A stretch of 64,000 nt of DNA from Okapia johnstoni (GCA_024291935.2 CM044322.1:67261405-67325404), one strand, 5' to 3'; counted from the stretch's first letter, positions 1 through 11,512 are shown. Numbers and translations are program-made. Notes: a model not told the origin generated them from the letters alone.

Positions 1-379
1 GTTTAAAATCTAACACTAATTTGTTTCCTCCTGCCACTTAAGAAAGAGATAAAAAAATGTCTGACACTTGTACCCTATTTCCTCCTTTTGGAGACTCCTA
101 GCCTTCCTTCCTGTTACCCTCTCAGAATGTAATTAGTAGGTAAAAGAAAATACAAGGGACAAATTGAAGATTAAGGAGTGTGTGTGCACACATATGTGGA
201 CACGTGTTTGTTTTAGGATTAAGGGAAGGAGGCCTGATTTCCTTAGAAAGGAATTAAGAGAAAAGAAAGGGATAAATATGACAGATTAGGAGAGTGGGTT
301 TAGATAATAGAATTTGGATTTGAAAGACCTAGGAAGAAGGAGAACTAAAAGTAAAGGGAAATAATCCTTTCTTTTCAAC
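1..379. other. Unannotated AT-rich sequence
   Basis: No open frame, recognisable repeat or splice-like signal was seen. There is a short GT/CA-rich stretch near 180-205. Confidence 0.5.
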
Positions 380-672
380 AGAAGCAAACAAGTTAATTAT
401 AAAATTAATTAAGAAGAAGAAATATCTAAATATAGCTAGGCAAATACTGACAAAGAGTGAAGTATCCCTAGCCCTACCAGATATTAAAATACACTATAAA
501 GACTGCAATTAAAACAGTGGGTGCTTTTTGTCAGAACAGGCAGACAAACCATTGTAACACAATAGAAAGTCTAGAAATAGACCCAATAATGTGTGAATTG
601 AGATCTGCTAAAAGCAGGACTTAAAAATCAGGGGAATGGGATGTGCATTTTAATATGTGGTATCATATAACT

Positions 673-891
673 AAGGAATTTCCTGGTGGCTCAGATGGTG
701 AAGAATCTGCCTGCAGTGCCAGAGACCTGGGTTTGATCCCTGGGTCAGGAAGATCCCTTAGAAGTGGGCATGGCAACCCACTCCAGTATTCTTGCCTGGA
801 GAATCTCCATGAACAGAGGAGCCTGGTGGGCTACAGTCCATGAGATTGCAAAGAATTGGATACAACTGAGTGACTAAGCACTTCACAGCAC
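673..891 (+). mobile_element. Bov-tA SINE inserted in L1
   Basis: A tRNA-Glu-derived head (TTTCCTGGTGGCTCAG) is followed by the BovB-derived 3' half ending GAGTGACTAAGCA. The 11-base direct repeat ATCATATAACT at 662-672 and 892-902 is an exact TSD and fixes both boundaries. The L1 sequence resumes after it. Confidence 0.92.
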
Positions 892-1230
892 ATCATATAA
901 CTCAGTCTAGAAAAACATCTTAGAAAATATAAAAATGTGTTCCCTTGCCTACCATATATACCAGAATAAGTTCCAAATTGATCGAATATCTGAATGCAAA
1001 AGGTGAAACCAAATAAGTAATGAAAAACATAAAAGAATTCCCCTCTATACTGGAATTCCCCTATAACTTGAAAGGTGTCTCTATTATTCAAAATAGATCT
1101 ATAATAATGGAAATAATTTAAAACTTAGATTAAGATATTAAATAACAAAAGTATAGGAAAAAGTCTAAACTGAAAAAGAAATATCTGTAATTATATTCAA
1201 AGTTCTAATTTACCCAATATATGTGTGTGT

Positions 1231-1448
1231 GAGTGCTCAGTTGTTCAGTTGTATCCAAACCATGGACTGTGGCTAGCTAGGTTACTTCTGTCCATGAGAT
1301 TTCCCAGACAACAATACTGGAGTGAATATCTCTGAACAAGAATATCTCCTATTGCAGTGGACCTCCCTGACCCAGTGATGGAACCTGCGTCTCTTGTGTC
1401 TCCTGTATTGGCAGGCAGATTCTTTAACCATTTAGAGGGAAGCCACCT
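1231..1448 (-). mobile_element. Bov-tA SINE, reverse orientation, diverged
   Basis: Read on the plus strand it begins AGTGCTCAGTTGTTCAG, passes TCCATGAGATTTCCCAG and AATACTGGAGTG, and ends at the reversed tRNA head (AGGCAGATTCTTTAACCA, AGGGAAGCC). No clean TSD was found. It separates two parts of the old L1. Confidence 0.85.
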
Positions 1449-2230
1449 CTAAATTAATAAAAACAAAAATAAATCTATAAAAATTGACTAGAAATAAAAA
1501 TAATTCACTGAAAATGACTCAGTCCCATGAAAAGATGTTGAACCTTATTATAATAAGAAGGCACACTGAGATACCACTTTAAAAAATCTATTAGAATGGC
1601 AAAACACATGAAAATCTAGCAATACATTCTGCTGGCATGATTTTGGGAAAATAGTCTCTTACACTTTGCTGGTAGAAATGCAAAATCATACACATTTAAG
1701 GCTGAAAATGTTTCCAATAGCAAAATTATATATACTTAATCTTTAATCCAATAATTTCACTTTTAGATATCTATCCCAAAGGAACACTGGACAAAACACT
1801 AAAAGATGTATGCATATACCTATTCATTTCAAGACTCTTCATAATTAAAAAAGGTATAAAGGACTAGTTTGATAGACAATACTTCTATACAATGAAGCAT
1901 TAAACAGCTTTAAAAAGAAATAAAAACTATTCCTATATTTTACCAAATCAGTGATCTCCAGGATAAACTGTTAAGTGGAAGAACCAATGTGGGAAAAAGA
2001 GAAAGGAACATATCATGCTACCAACTACATTTGAAAGTTTGTATTTAAAAATGGAAGAATAATCCATAAAGTTAAAAAAAAAATTACTCATGAGGAAAGA
2101 AGGAGATTGTGTAGACGTAATGCGGAGTGATGTTAATTTTTTTTTAATATAACTGTATTATAACTGAATATAACATGTATTAAATATTTGGCTTTGAATT
2201 GTGTACAAAGTTTTCATCACTAAAAAAACA

Positions 2231-3429
2231 AAATCAAATTTTATGAAAAGAAATTCTTAAACATTGAAAACAAAAATGAGTCTAACTTGATATCTAATTG
2301 ACTGTATAACCACATCAAGAAGAATTTTTCCAAGACTCAGAATAATTTTGCTAGACATTCCTATTGGGCTAGTCTATAAGGAGTACATTAAAAATTCATG
2401 CTTTGGCAACTATACTGTTAAGAGTAGCACTGTAATATTATTCTGAGACTGCTTTATGTAAATTGTGAAAAAACATGATTTTTACAATTCTGTCATTTCT
2501 CTTGTTGTTGAAGAACATTAATCTTGATGTAGAAGAAAGCATAGATATAGGGACAGAAAGTTAAATAAAAACCCTATAGCTTGCACTTTAATTGTAAATA
2601 TCTTGATGAAATGGTGAAATGGTTTATCTGTCTATCTATCTATCTTCTGCCTAATCTTTTAGTTCTCCCCCAAAAGCTTAGAAAAAGTTACAAATGCAAT
2701 AAAAATTAACATGTCTAAAATTTGATTACATGTTGAGTGATCTTGGGAGAGATGACTTATTTTAGGTGGGGAGCATTTAGTCCTACAGAGAGCAAGGCAA
2801 GTTCATCACAGATAGTTGACATTATGACAAACGGACTCAGGAAGCTATTTGAAGAGGCTTCCACTGGTCAAAATTAGAACTGATTAATAATTAATAACAT
2901 GCAGATTAAAACATAAAATGCATTTAAATCTAGGAATTCATAATAATAACAAAAAATAGTTAAAGAAAAGGCAGGGTATAGAATGGACCAATTTAGTTTG
3001 GAGATCCAGAATCCAGGAAACCACAAAGTGTGTTTCTTCAAGAAATAGACAGAGTGGGAAAAATAAAAAAGGGAGAAACTCATAAATGACTTAACAAACC
3101 TGTCACCTATCTCCATGAACGGACCTTAACTGATCCTGATTTAGATAAAAAGAGTAAAAAATCATGACTTTTGTGAGATCACTGGAAATTTGAACACCAA
3201 GTGAATACTTGATGTTACTAAAATTATTTTTAAATGTGAAAATGGTAGGTGGTTATATGTTTTAAACTAGCACTTACATGATAGATGTATATATTGAAAT
3301 ACGTGGGTCAGAAATTTACTTGAAATTAAAATGAGAAGTGAAGGAAATTGGTGGGCATATACATGGAACAAGATAGGCTACAACCTGATAATTATTGAAG
3401 TTGAAAAATGAATATATGCATGTTCCCTA
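2231..3429. other. Unannotated AT-rich sequence
   Basis: No supported gene. A short TCTA repeat lies near 2,626-2,645. The last 100 bases may belong to the L1-type 3' end that continues after the SINE at 3,430. Confidence 0.4.
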
Positions 3430-3626
3430 GGGCTTCCCTGGCGGCTCAGTGGTAAGGAATCCACCTGCAATACAGGAGACACAGGTTCAATCTTTGGATT
3501 GGGAAGATTCCCTTGGAGAAGGAAATCACTACTCACTTCAGTATCCTTACCTGGAAAATACCAGGTGGGCTACAGTCCATGGAGTCACAGAAGAATAGAA
3601 CACTACTAGCAACTAAGCAAGAACAA
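3430..3626 (+). mobile_element. Bov-tA SINE
   Basis: Head GGGCTTCCCTGGCGGCTCAG with a degenerate B box (AGGTTCAATC), then CTTCAGTATCC and TACAGTCCATGGAGTC. It interrupts an older L1-type 3' end. Confidence 0.9.
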
Positions 3627-3697
3627 GGTTTATTATACTAGTCTTTCTATATTTATTCATGTTTGAAATTTTCTATATTAAAATTTTTAAAAATCAA
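3627..3697 (+). mobile_element. Old L1-type 3' end
   Basis: TTATTATACTAGTC...GTTTGAAATTTTC...TTAAAA resembles the common ending of mammalian L1ME-type elements. The short length limits certainty. Confidence 0.45.
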
Positions 3698-4100
3698 GAA
3701 TAAGACAAGAAGTTCAGTCTTGCACAGAAAGGACACACTTTCCTCTGAAACTTCAAACATTCTGGCTTATTTTTAAAGCATTCACCTTTTTACTCTTTCC
3801 ATCATTCTCAGCAAAGGATTTTACCTCTTACTATCATGTAAAATATTACTCAACTTCCTGACAAATACCTACAAGCTTATGCATTTTAAAATACCCATCT
3901 TTTCTTCACTTCCAAGTATCTAAGCAAGGGCTCCAACTGTGCTTTCTTTCCTGTCTTTTCCTTCAACTTCTGCACTGGTGGCTTTATCTTGTTATTTCAA
4001 CATTCTCATAGCTCTCTGCTCTTAAAAAACAAAACAATTCTTCTTCCCTGTCCACTTCCTCATCCAGCTACTTCCATATTTCCCACCTCTCCTTCAGAAT

Positions 4101-4306
4101 GTGGCGGTGGTTTGGTTGCTAAGTCATGTCTGACTCTTGTGACTCCATGGACTGTAGCCTACCGGGCTCCTCTGTCCATAGGATTCTCCAGGCAAAAATA
4201 CTGGAGTGAGTTGCCATTTCCTTGTCCAGGGGATCTTCCCGACCCAGAAATCGAACTGAGGTCTCCTGCATTGCTGGCAGATTCTTTACCGACTGAGCTA
4301 CAAGAA
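4101..4306 (-). mobile_element. Bov-tA SINE
   Basis: Reversed Bov-tA: GTTGCTAAGTCATGTCTGAC, TGGACTGTAGCCTACC, AATACTGGAGTGAGTTGCC and the reversed tRNA head with GATTCTTTACCGACTGAGC. The frames on both strands here come from the SINE. Confidence 0.92.
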
Positions 4307-4339
4307 TAAACTTGCATAAAAAACATCACCATTCTGGCA

Positions 4340-4730
4340 GAGATGGATAATTGTCTCTCAATAGCCATTTATCTTGGCTTCTTTAATATTAGATTTTGGC
4401 CACTGAAAACAAAGCATACAGCTCGCCAGTGGGACATACTGGAAATGGTGTATGCAACTGCTTGGCACTATCTTTTAACTGAGGAGACAATCCTTTCTTC
4501 TCTGGCCTCACTCTCCTTTCTCCTGGATGGAATGTGGACAAAATGACTGACATTTCGATGTGCATCTAGTACCATGATATGGCTTTGGCAATGGAAGCCA
4601 TAAATTGTGGAGCAATAAGAGAGAAGAATAAATTTCCAATACCTTGGGGTCCCTAACATATGAAATCCACTATATCCAAGTCTTAATTCCTCAAGCTGCT
4701 CGGATGTGCCTTTCACACATGCCATCTGAT
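4340..4730 (+). mobile_element. Possible MaLR (MLT1-like) LTR fragment
   Basis: The order of motifs (TGGCTTCTTTAATATTAG, CTCTCCTTTCTCCTGGATGG, AATGGAAGCCA, GGGTCCCTAA, CATATGAAATCC) recalls the 3' half of MLT1-type LTRs. It is heavily decayed and could be another old repeat. Confidence 0.4.
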
Positions 4731-5138
4731 TGACACTTAACCGAGGTCAGCAATGACATATCACTGTACTTTCTGCACTATTAATCACTCCATCTCTACT
4801 CTAAAAGTTCAATATTTTTATATTATATAACACATAGGAAATACACTTTTATATCACTATGGGGTAGCAGACAAAATTGCTTGTGACTGGAAGTGACCAG
4901 CCTCTGACAACCCAAGGCCTCACCTGTCTTCAAAAGGTAATGATAAGCCACATAACCAGTCAATAGCATACTATTGTATTATGATACATATTTGGGGTAA
5001 TTCAGTTCTAGACACCTCAGCCTCCTGTTTTTTCTTTTTTAAATGCTTCTTCTGTCATCATTCCAGAAGTATGTGTATTTTCTGGAGTTCTGTAGTCTTT
5101 CATCTGGGCTTATTCCATCAACATCAACTTTGATCACG

Positions 5139-5366
5139 TTGAGTGCATGCATCATGCTAAGATGCTCCAGTCTGACTCTTTGTGACCTTGCAGACTGTAC
5201 CCCTGTCAGGAACTGTCAGGTTCCTCTGTCCATGGGAATTCTCCAGGCAAGAACACTGAAGTGGGTTGCCACGACCTCCTCCAGGGGATCTTCCTGATCC
5301 AGGCAACAAGCCTGTGTCTCCAGCATAGCAGACAGATTCTTTACTACTGAGCCACCGGGGAAGCCC
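5139..5366 (-). mobile_element. Bov-tA SINE
   Basis: Reversed SINE with AGTCTGACTCTTTGTGACC, TCCATGGGAATTCTCCAGGC and the reversed head TTACTACTGAGCCACCGGGG AAGCCC. A short internal repetition (GTCAGGAACTGTCAGG) lies near 5,205-5,220. Confidence 0.9.
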
Positions 5367-6234
5367 TCTATCACCAGGCTGATGATGTCCAAGTCTATAA
5401 ACACATCTCCTTTCTTTTTCTTGAACACCATTCAGCAGTAACCTAGCTTCTTATGATAGTTATCCGTGTGAAGTCTTCCAAGCACTCAAATTAATATTAT
5501 TATCTTCACTCCAAGTATTCTTCTTCTTTTAAGCTCAGTGAATGTCACCACCATGTACTCCTTGCTCAAGCTAGAGCACTTGAAAGTCATTCTGACTTTT
5601 CCTTTTCCTCTCCTTTCTGTCTCATATCTAATAGATCAAAAGAAACCAGTTTATGCTCTTGAATCAGGCCAGACCTACTCAGGAAATATTAGACTATGAC
5701 TCATGGTTAAATCAAACATCATGGATTGTTATAAAGCACTTAAAAACATTTCAGATCTGTAAAATGCTACAAAATACTAGCAGTAATGTAGGAAAAATAA
5801 GTGGTCCGGAGGAGACACAAAAAGATATGGAATCAAAAGTCACAAGTTAAAGCACTTACTCGAATGTGTACTATGTTGGGTGATTCAAGGAAATAGTGTA
5901 TATTTGAAACCCTGTTTTCTCATCTGTAAGCACTCTGGTTGTTCATGCAATCAACATGCAGTTACTAGATTCCTATGTGTCAGGAAATGTGTAAATTGGT
6001 TGGCGATACAAAGATTAAAGGATAAGACATTTCCTTTCCCTCAAAAAAAAAATAAAAAATAAAAGCAAACATGCAAAACAATAATTGCTTCATAGCATGT
6101 ATTCATAGTGAAGACAACATTGCTCCAAAAGATGCAAACTGTTTGTTTGTTGAAGTAGGGGGAAGGAAAAAAGACCATACTATTTTTATATATGAAGCAC
6201 AGATAGACATGCAGTTCTTAGGCATACAGTAGAT
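5367..6234. other. Mostly unannotated; possible ancient repeat near 5,900-6,045
   Basis: CTAGATTCCTATGTGTCAGG followed by GATACAAAGATTAAAGGAT resembles mammalian-wide repeats of MIR/L2 age, but the match is weak. An A-rich run lies at 6,043-6,065. Confidence 0.35.
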
Positions 6235-6490
6235 TGGTGGATAAGCTGAATGCCAGTTCTGGGCTCAGCACGTTCTTATTCATTACCCATTTCTCCTTCA
6301 CAACAAACCCATGACATAGGGATTATTATTTCATTTTCACAAATAAAAAAATAGCCTTGAGAAGTTAAATAATACAACAAATCTACTGGCTGAGGCTAGA
6401 ATATAAATTCCATAAATGCAGAGGTCTTGTCTTTCCTCAGTGCCTAGAACTCAGAAGGCAACCTAATAAAATCTGTTGAATGGATGAATT
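6235..6490 (+). mobile_element. MIR core followed by an L2-like 3' tail
   Basis: CACAACAAACCCATGACATAGG...TTGAGAAGTTAAATAA matches the MIR core. It is followed at about 6,400-6,490 by the L2-like tail (TGCAGAGGTCTTGTC, AATCTGTTGAATGGATGAAT). Both are ancient mammalian repeats, expected background. Confidence 0.6.
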
Positions 6491-6596
6491 ATTGTGGATT
6501 AAGAGTAAGTGGAGAAGTTCAGAGGTCCCTGACATTTAGATTCCAAATCCTGTTTTCATAACCTTTATGTTATTAGAGATGTCTAATATAGAGCTT

Positions 6597-6803
6597 GGGG
6601 CTTCTCTAGTGTCTCAGTGGTAAAGAAAGAATCCGCCTGCCAATGCAGGAGATGTGGGTTCGATCCCTGGGTTGGGAAGATACCCTGGATTAAGAAATGG
6701 CAACCTCTACAGTATTCTTGCCGTGGAAATCCCATGGGCAGAAGCCTGGAGGGCTAAGTCCATGGGGTTGCAAAAGAGTCGGTCATGACTGAGCAACTAA
6801 ACA
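6597..6803 (+). mobile_element. Bov-tA SINE with intact B box
   Basis: Head GGGGCTTCTCTAGTGTCTCAG. The Pol III B box GGTTCGATCC is intact at 6,657-6,666, then TTGGGAAGAT and the BovB-derived tail GGTCATGACTGAGCAACTAA. The A box region is altered (GTGTCTCAG), so this is not a functional tRNA gene. Confidence 0.93.
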
Positions 6804-7054
6804 AATATGCAGTATTTCTATATTACAATTACATATCAACATAGCATAACAATCATTGAGACATACCTGCACTATAAGAGATCAAGCACTGTTGGAGCTT
6901 CAGATTAGAGGTTTTGAAGACTCTGTGTTTCTGGATCACAACAAACTAAACAAATTTTATAGGAACATTTTTATTCATTTGTGGCTCATTAATTTAGTCG
7001 CTTACAAATGCCACAAATTTATTTTATCCCAGGCTTCTAAAATGAGATGCAGTT

Positions 7055-7260
7055 TGAGTGTATATGTGTGTAAAACAGTCTTTGGAGCCAGATAGAACTG
7101 TATATAAACCTCAGTCAGGTTATTAATAAGGTAATTAGCAAGTTATTTAGTTTCCTTATCTCTAAAATGGAAGAGTTTCTGTGAAAATTAAAATTAAGAT
7201 AATTCTTGTAATGGGTTCAGCATGGTGTCTAGAGACCTGAGCAAATACTTAAAATTTTCA
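7055..7260 (+). mobile_element. MIR SINE
   Basis: The arrangement GGAGCCAGATAGAACTG, AGTTATTTAGTTTCCTTATC, TCTAAAATGG, then AAATACTTAAAA matches the full order of the MIR consensus. It lies just downstream, in the minus-strand sense, of the exon candidate at 7,442-7,736. Confidence 0.6.
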
Positions 7261-7441
7261 ATGCTCTCTTTTTAATATGATGTTTATAATTGTCTCTAGG
7301 AGGTTAGACCTGTCACTAGTCTCTCAAACTGAACTTTGAAACAAAAGGTGATTCTTAAATTATTAAATTAGAGCCAACTCTGTTCCAACTAATGGAAAGA
7401 AATCACAAGCCCACATCATACAATACTTGTAAAGAGCATAC

Positions 7442-7736
7442 CATATCCCACTGTAGAAAGACCCAAGTGTTTCATTCTATTTTTCACAAGTTCAGCAAGC
7501 TCTTGTCTTTCTGACCTCCTGTAGAGGTTCAGGTGCTGCTGGGTCATTTTCTCCGTGGTTCTACTGGAATGTTTGGGGCCTTTCCTGCTCAGCCTTTGGG
7601 CCCATTGCATGCTCTTCCTCCTCAGCAGTGGATGGTCCGACTGGTCGCTGGATGTCGAGTTGTGGTGGTTACTTCGGTGGTGACCTTGCTCTTTAGCATC
7701 TTTGGTGTATTCCCACACTTCTACACTGATGGATAT
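7442..7736 (-). CDS. Putative internal coding exon of an unidentified gene
   Basis: On the minus strand, 98 codons are open between a plausible acceptor (CTTTTAAAGTCTCAG, ending at 7,737) and a donor (ATG/GTATGC at 7,442/7,441). AAAG ending at 7,743, or CATCAG ending at 7,726, could instead be the acceptor. The predicted segment is hydrophilic and basic: a His/Ser/Asn-rich start, a cluster beginning [11 protein letters not shown], and a Leu/Lys-rich end with [20 protein letters not shown], which looks like an amphipathic helix. No membrane segment. Composition is richer in G+C and CpG than the flanks, and codons are protein-like rather than transposon-like. The exon would start in phase 0 and end in phase 1. 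The surrounding 130-codon frame (7,808-7,416) is this exon plus intron on both sides. I do not recognise the family; a cytoplasmic tail of a membrane protein is only a guess. It could also be a pseudogene fragment, though the splice-like edges argue against a processed copy. Confidence 0.55.
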
Positions 7737-7756
7737 CTGAGACTTTAAAAGAAGTG

Positions 7757-8612
7757 CATATTGGCAATTAGATATTTTAGGAATCATGTAGCCTAGAGTT
7801 CTGTTCATATATTTTTTTTGCTAAATCTTGATATAATTATATATCTCATAAGAGTTTCTACAGACAGAGCAAGATCATCATTATTGATACTAATTTTATG
7901 ATACTAAAAATATTAGAAAATGTGTTTTTTGAACTTGCATGTGAAGCAGATATCCTTGCATACTCCAGTATGTTTCTTTATAAAAAGAATTTAATATTTT
8001 ATGTATCAAAGTTACCAAACAGCAACTAGCATAGAGTTGTTTGAAACCAAAACAAAAAGAACTAAATATTTTATAACTTTATTCAAATGAAGTCAATGTA
8101 ATGGACCTTTTTCAGTTTAGTCCTAGTATTCCAAATGAAATTCAAATAAGATTATGAAAGTTGGTTTATTTTGTGAGTTAATAATATTTTTAAAGTTTTG
8201 AATTATTGAACTTTCTAAAGAAGGCATTGGCATGAACTTTATAAAGTGTGATTCTTTTTTGTTTGTTTGTTTGCTCATATGACCCTGAGGAAAAAAAAGC
8301 ACATTTTGTTTAATTCACACATTAATTATTTACTTAAAAAACAATTTTGAATAAAACATTACAATACACTTCAAGAATTGTTCTAAGTGAAAGTATGCTC
8401 TAATACTAACATTTCACAAATATATTCTAGAATCACAAAGAAAACTTACATTAGGCTATTCTCCATAGGAAGGAAAAAACAATGAACAAATTTTCAAAGT
8501 CCATTTTGATCTACTCTTTTACTACTACATTTGATTCTAAAGTGAGAAGCTTTCCTTTGATTATAGGCCCTTAGTGAAATGGAGCAAGACATTATGGTCC
8601 TTGCACTCTCAC
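7757..8612. other. Unannotated AT-rich sequence (possible intron)
   Basis: No repeat or open frame I can name. If the flanking exon candidates are real, this is intron between the 23-nt microexon and the 7.4-kb exon. A TTTG repeat lies near 8,256-8,274. Confidence 0.4.
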
Positions 8613-8635
8613 CATGACCTCTGCCTGCCTTTTAT
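8613..8635 (-). CDS. Possible 23-nt microexon
   Basis: On the minus strand, 23 bases lie between a good acceptor (GTTTTCCACAG, with a branch-like GACTAAT about 15 bases upstream) and a donor (CATG/GTGAGA). Starting in phase 1 it is open and ends in phase 0, which joins in frame to the exon candidate at 7,736 and adds the residues KRQAEVM. It is also open from phase 0; only phase 2 meets a stop. It cannot directly follow the 27.8-kb exon, which ends in phase 2, so another exon would have to lie between. Short perfect-looking splice pairs also occur by chance in a sequence this long. Confidence 0.3.
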
Positions 8636-8705
8636 CTGTGGAAAACATTAGTCAATAAGTTTAATCAGAGAAATACAGAAACAAAGGAAAACAGTCAAAG
8701 GAGAC

Positions 8706-10580
8706 TTCAGTTGAGTTCAGTTCAATTGCTCAGTCATGTCCGATTCTTTGTGAGTCCATGCACTGCAATGCACTAGGCTTCCCTGTCCATCATCAACTCC
8801 CAGAGATTACTCAAACTCATGTCCATTGAGGTGGTGATGCCATCCAACCATCTCATCCTCTGTCGTCCCCTTCTCCTTCCTCCTTCAGTCTTTGCCAGCT
8901 TCGGGGGCTTTTCCAATGAGTCAGTTCTTTGCACCACATGGCCTAAGTATTTGAGTTTCAGCTTCAGCATCAGTCTTTCCAATGAATATTCAGGACTGAT
9001 TTCCTTTAGGATTGACAGCTTTAACCTCCTTGCAGTCTAAGGGACTCTCAAGAGTCTTCACCATTACCACAGTTCAAAAGCATCAATTATTTGGTGCTCA
9101 GCTTTCTTTATAGTGCAATTCTTACATCCATACATGACTATTGGAAAAACCATAGCCTTGACTAGATGGAACTTTGTCGGCAAAGTAATGTATCTGCTTT
9201 TTAATATGCTGTCTTGGTTGGTCATAAATTTTCTTCCAAGGAGCAAGCATCTTTTAATTTCATGTCTGCCTTCACCTTCTGCAGTGATTTTGCAGCCCAC
9301 CCAAATAAAGTCTCTCACTGTTTCTATTGTTTCGCCATATATCTGCCATGAAGTGATGGGACTAGATGCCATGATCTTTGTTTTCTGAATGCTGAGTTTC
9401 AAGACAACTATTTCACTCTCCTTTTTCACTTTCACCAAGAGGCACTTTAGTTCTTCTTCACTTTTTGCCATAAGGGCGGTGTCATCTGCATATCTGAGGT
9501 TATTGATATTTCTCCAGGCGATCTTGATTCCAGCTTGTGCTTCATCCAGCCTGGTATTTCTATGATGTATTCTGCATATAAGTTAAATAAGCAGGGTAAC
9601 AATATACAGCCTTGATGTACTCCTTTCCCAATTTGGAACCAGTCTGTTCTTCCATGTCCGGTTCTAACTGTTGTTACTTGGCCTGCATACAGATTTCTCA
9701 GGAGGCAGGTCATGTGGTCTGGTATTCCCATCTCTTTTTTTCAATGTTTGCTGTGATCCACACAGTCAAAGCTTTTGGCATAGTCAATAAAGCAGAAGTA
9801 GATATTTTTCTGGAACTTTCTTGCTTTTTCAATGATCCAGCGGATGCTGGCAATTTGATCTCTAGTTCTTCTGCCTCTTCTAAATCCAGCTTGAACATCT
9901 CAAAGTTCAAGGTTCATGTTTTGTTGAAGCCTGGCTTAGAGAATTTTGAGCATTATTTTGCTAGGGTGTGAGATGACAGCAATTGTGCCATAGTTTGAAC
10001 ATGGCACTGCCTTTCTTTGGGATTGGAATGAAAACTGATCTTTTCCAGTCCTGTAGCCACTGCTGAGTTTTCCAAATTTTCTGGAATACTGAATGCAGCA
10101 CTTTCAGAACATCATCTTCTAGAATTTGAAATAACTCAACTGGAATTCCATCACCTCCACTAGTTTTGCTTGGAGTGATACTTCCTAAGGCCCACTTGAC
10201 TTCACTTTCCAGGATATCTGGGTCTAGATGAGTGATCACACCATAGTGGTTATCTGGGTCATGAACATCTATTTTGCATAGTTCTTCCGTGTATTCTTGC
10301 CACCTCTTCTTAATATCTTCTGCTTCTGTTAGGTCCATACCATCTCTGTTCTTTATTGCGCCCATCTTTGCATGAAATGTTCCTGTGGTGTCTCTAATTT
10401 TCTTGAAGAGATCTCTAGTCTTTCCCATTCTATTTTTCTCCCCTATTTCTTTGCATTGATCACTAAGGAAGGCTTTCTTATCTCTCCTTGCTATTGTTTG
10501 AACTCTGAATTCAAAGGGGTATGTCTTTCCTTTTTCCCTTTGCCTTTTGCATCTTTTCTTTTCTCAGCCATTTGTAAGAC
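8706..10580 (-). mobile_element. BovB LINE, 5'-truncated, about 1.9 kb
   Basis: The left end carries the BovB tail (TTCAGTTGAGTTCAG) and the sequence runs backward through the C-terminal part and reverse transcriptase. Frames on the minus strand at 8,773-8,982, 9,064-9,471, 9,447-9,731, 9,710-9,910 and 9,961-10,428 are successive pieces of one ORF2 broken by frameshifts and stops. The catalytic RT motif YADD is still readable at about 9,482-9,493. The endonuclease end is missing. Confidence 0.95.
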
Positions 10581-10715
10581 TAATATAACAATAGTAAATA
10601 CTAATATTTATAATAATAATAATGTAGTCATGAAGCATAGTCAAGCACCTTTAGTTCTTTCCTAAGGGCTATAGATAATATTCTGAGCCATATCACTGAG
10701 CTGTTTTATAGATAC

Positions 10716-10835
10716 TAAAGTGAAGTGAAGTCGCTCTGTCGTGTTCGACTCTTTGCGACCCCATGTACTGTAGCCTACCAGGTTCCTCCACCCATGAGAT
10801 TTTCCAGGCAAGAATACTGGAGTGGATTGCTATTT
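10716..10835 (-). mobile_element. Bov-tA/BOV-A SINE fragment
   Basis: Reversed 3' half only: AAAGTGAAGTGAAGTCGCTC, TGTTCGACTCTTTGCGACC, AATACTGGAGTGGATTGC. It is truncated before the tRNA head, directly against the LTR that follows. Confidence 0.88.
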
Positions 10836-10839
10836 AAAA

Positions 10840-11229
10840 CAGGAAGTAAATTAGCTACATGATGATCAGACTGTAACCAGGACATGAGCTGCCACAATTC
10901 CAAGAATTGGCCTCAGAGAATTGGGAACAAATGGCCTCTGGAAATGAAGATTAACTGTACCTAAAACAATCAAGATGATGCTAATCAATTTGAAGATGAC
11001 TATCAGAGCTAACTGTGCTGTTTCTGCATGTAGCCCCTTCTTCTGTGTATAAAAGCTCTATCCCCACTGGTTGCCAGTGTAAGGGGGAGAGGGTGAGTCA
11101 TCCTTTGGACAGACGTCCACCACCCTCCTCTCCCCAGTTGCTGGCATTTGAAATAAGGCAAACTTTCCTTTCAGCCAATATGGCCTGTTTATTGGCTTCT
11201 GAGTGGTGAGCTGCTGGACCCCATAACAC
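10840..11229 (+). mobile_element. Solo LTR, ERV1-like
   Basis: A TATA box sits at 11,048-11,055. It is followed by a C-rich R/U5 segment, a degenerate polyadenylation signal (AATAAG near 11,153), AAACTTTCCTTTCAGCC, and the ending TTGGCTTCTGAGTGGTGAGC typical of gammaretrovirus-like LTRs. No internal gag, pol or env sequence flanks it. The left boundary is uncertain because a SINE abuts it. Confidence 0.6.
11048..11055 (+). promoter_or_regulatory. TATA box of the LTR
   Basis: TATAAAAG lies in the position expected for the LTR U3/R promoter, about 100 bases before the degenerate polyadenylation signal. Activity today is unknown. Confidence 0.5.
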
Positions 11230-11512
11230 TCTTTTAGTAGCATTAATATAAACAAAAGTTTACTTTTTCAGAATTGTTGCTTTTCATACCAGGAAGTCAT
11301 ATGAAATGAAACATGGTTCAAAGCAGAAAGCCTTACTTTCTAAGGCATGCACATGTAAAGGGAAACTTCCTGCATTTCATTGTGCTTAAAAGCTGTGTTC
11401 ATGAACTCACTGTTTCCAGTCTGTGGATGGAAGTTTGAGCTTCAGCTACAACATGCATGTGTTGCTGGCTTCCAAAGTAATAGAATTTAAATTACCAATT
11501 TATTAGATTGAG

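Larger units (their letters stand above)
380..2230 (+). mobile_element. Old L1 LINE fragment (ORF2 end and 3' region), split by two SINEs
   Basis: The segments 380-672, 903-1,230 and 1,449-2,230 read as consecutive pieces of a decayed L1. Around 470-600 the text matches the end of the reverse transcriptase ORF (ACTATAAAGACTGC, AAAACAGTG, then GAAATAGACCCA). Around 1,560-1,860 it has the typical L1M segments (GAGATACCACTT, GCTGGTAGAAATGCAAA, ATCCCAAAGGAAC). Many stops and indels mark a very old copy. Two younger SINEs interrupt it. Subfamily not determined. Confidence 0.65.

Noticed and set aside
4885..4935. GTGAGG donor-like site on the minus strand near 4,923
   Set aside because: No convincing acceptor or open frame upstream of it.
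6597..6803. tRNA gene at the SINE heads (intact B box)
   Set aside because: Only the tRNA-Glu-derived promoter part is present; there is no cloverleaf 3' half or acceptor stem, and BovB-derived sequence follows.
7416..7808. The 130-codon frame as an intact single-exon protein
   Set aside because: Both ends are non-protein-like and coincide with splice-like signals, so the frame is better read as an exon plus intron sequence.
8773..10428. Several 66-155-codon frames on the minus strand, and their plus-strand shadows, as host genes
   Set aside because: They are consecutive, frameshifted pieces of BovB ORF2; the same applies to frames inside the other BovB copies.
10840..11229. Full endogenous retrovirus around the LTRs
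   Set aside because: No gag, pol or env text or primer-binding site lies next to any LTR here; all look solitary or fragmentary.
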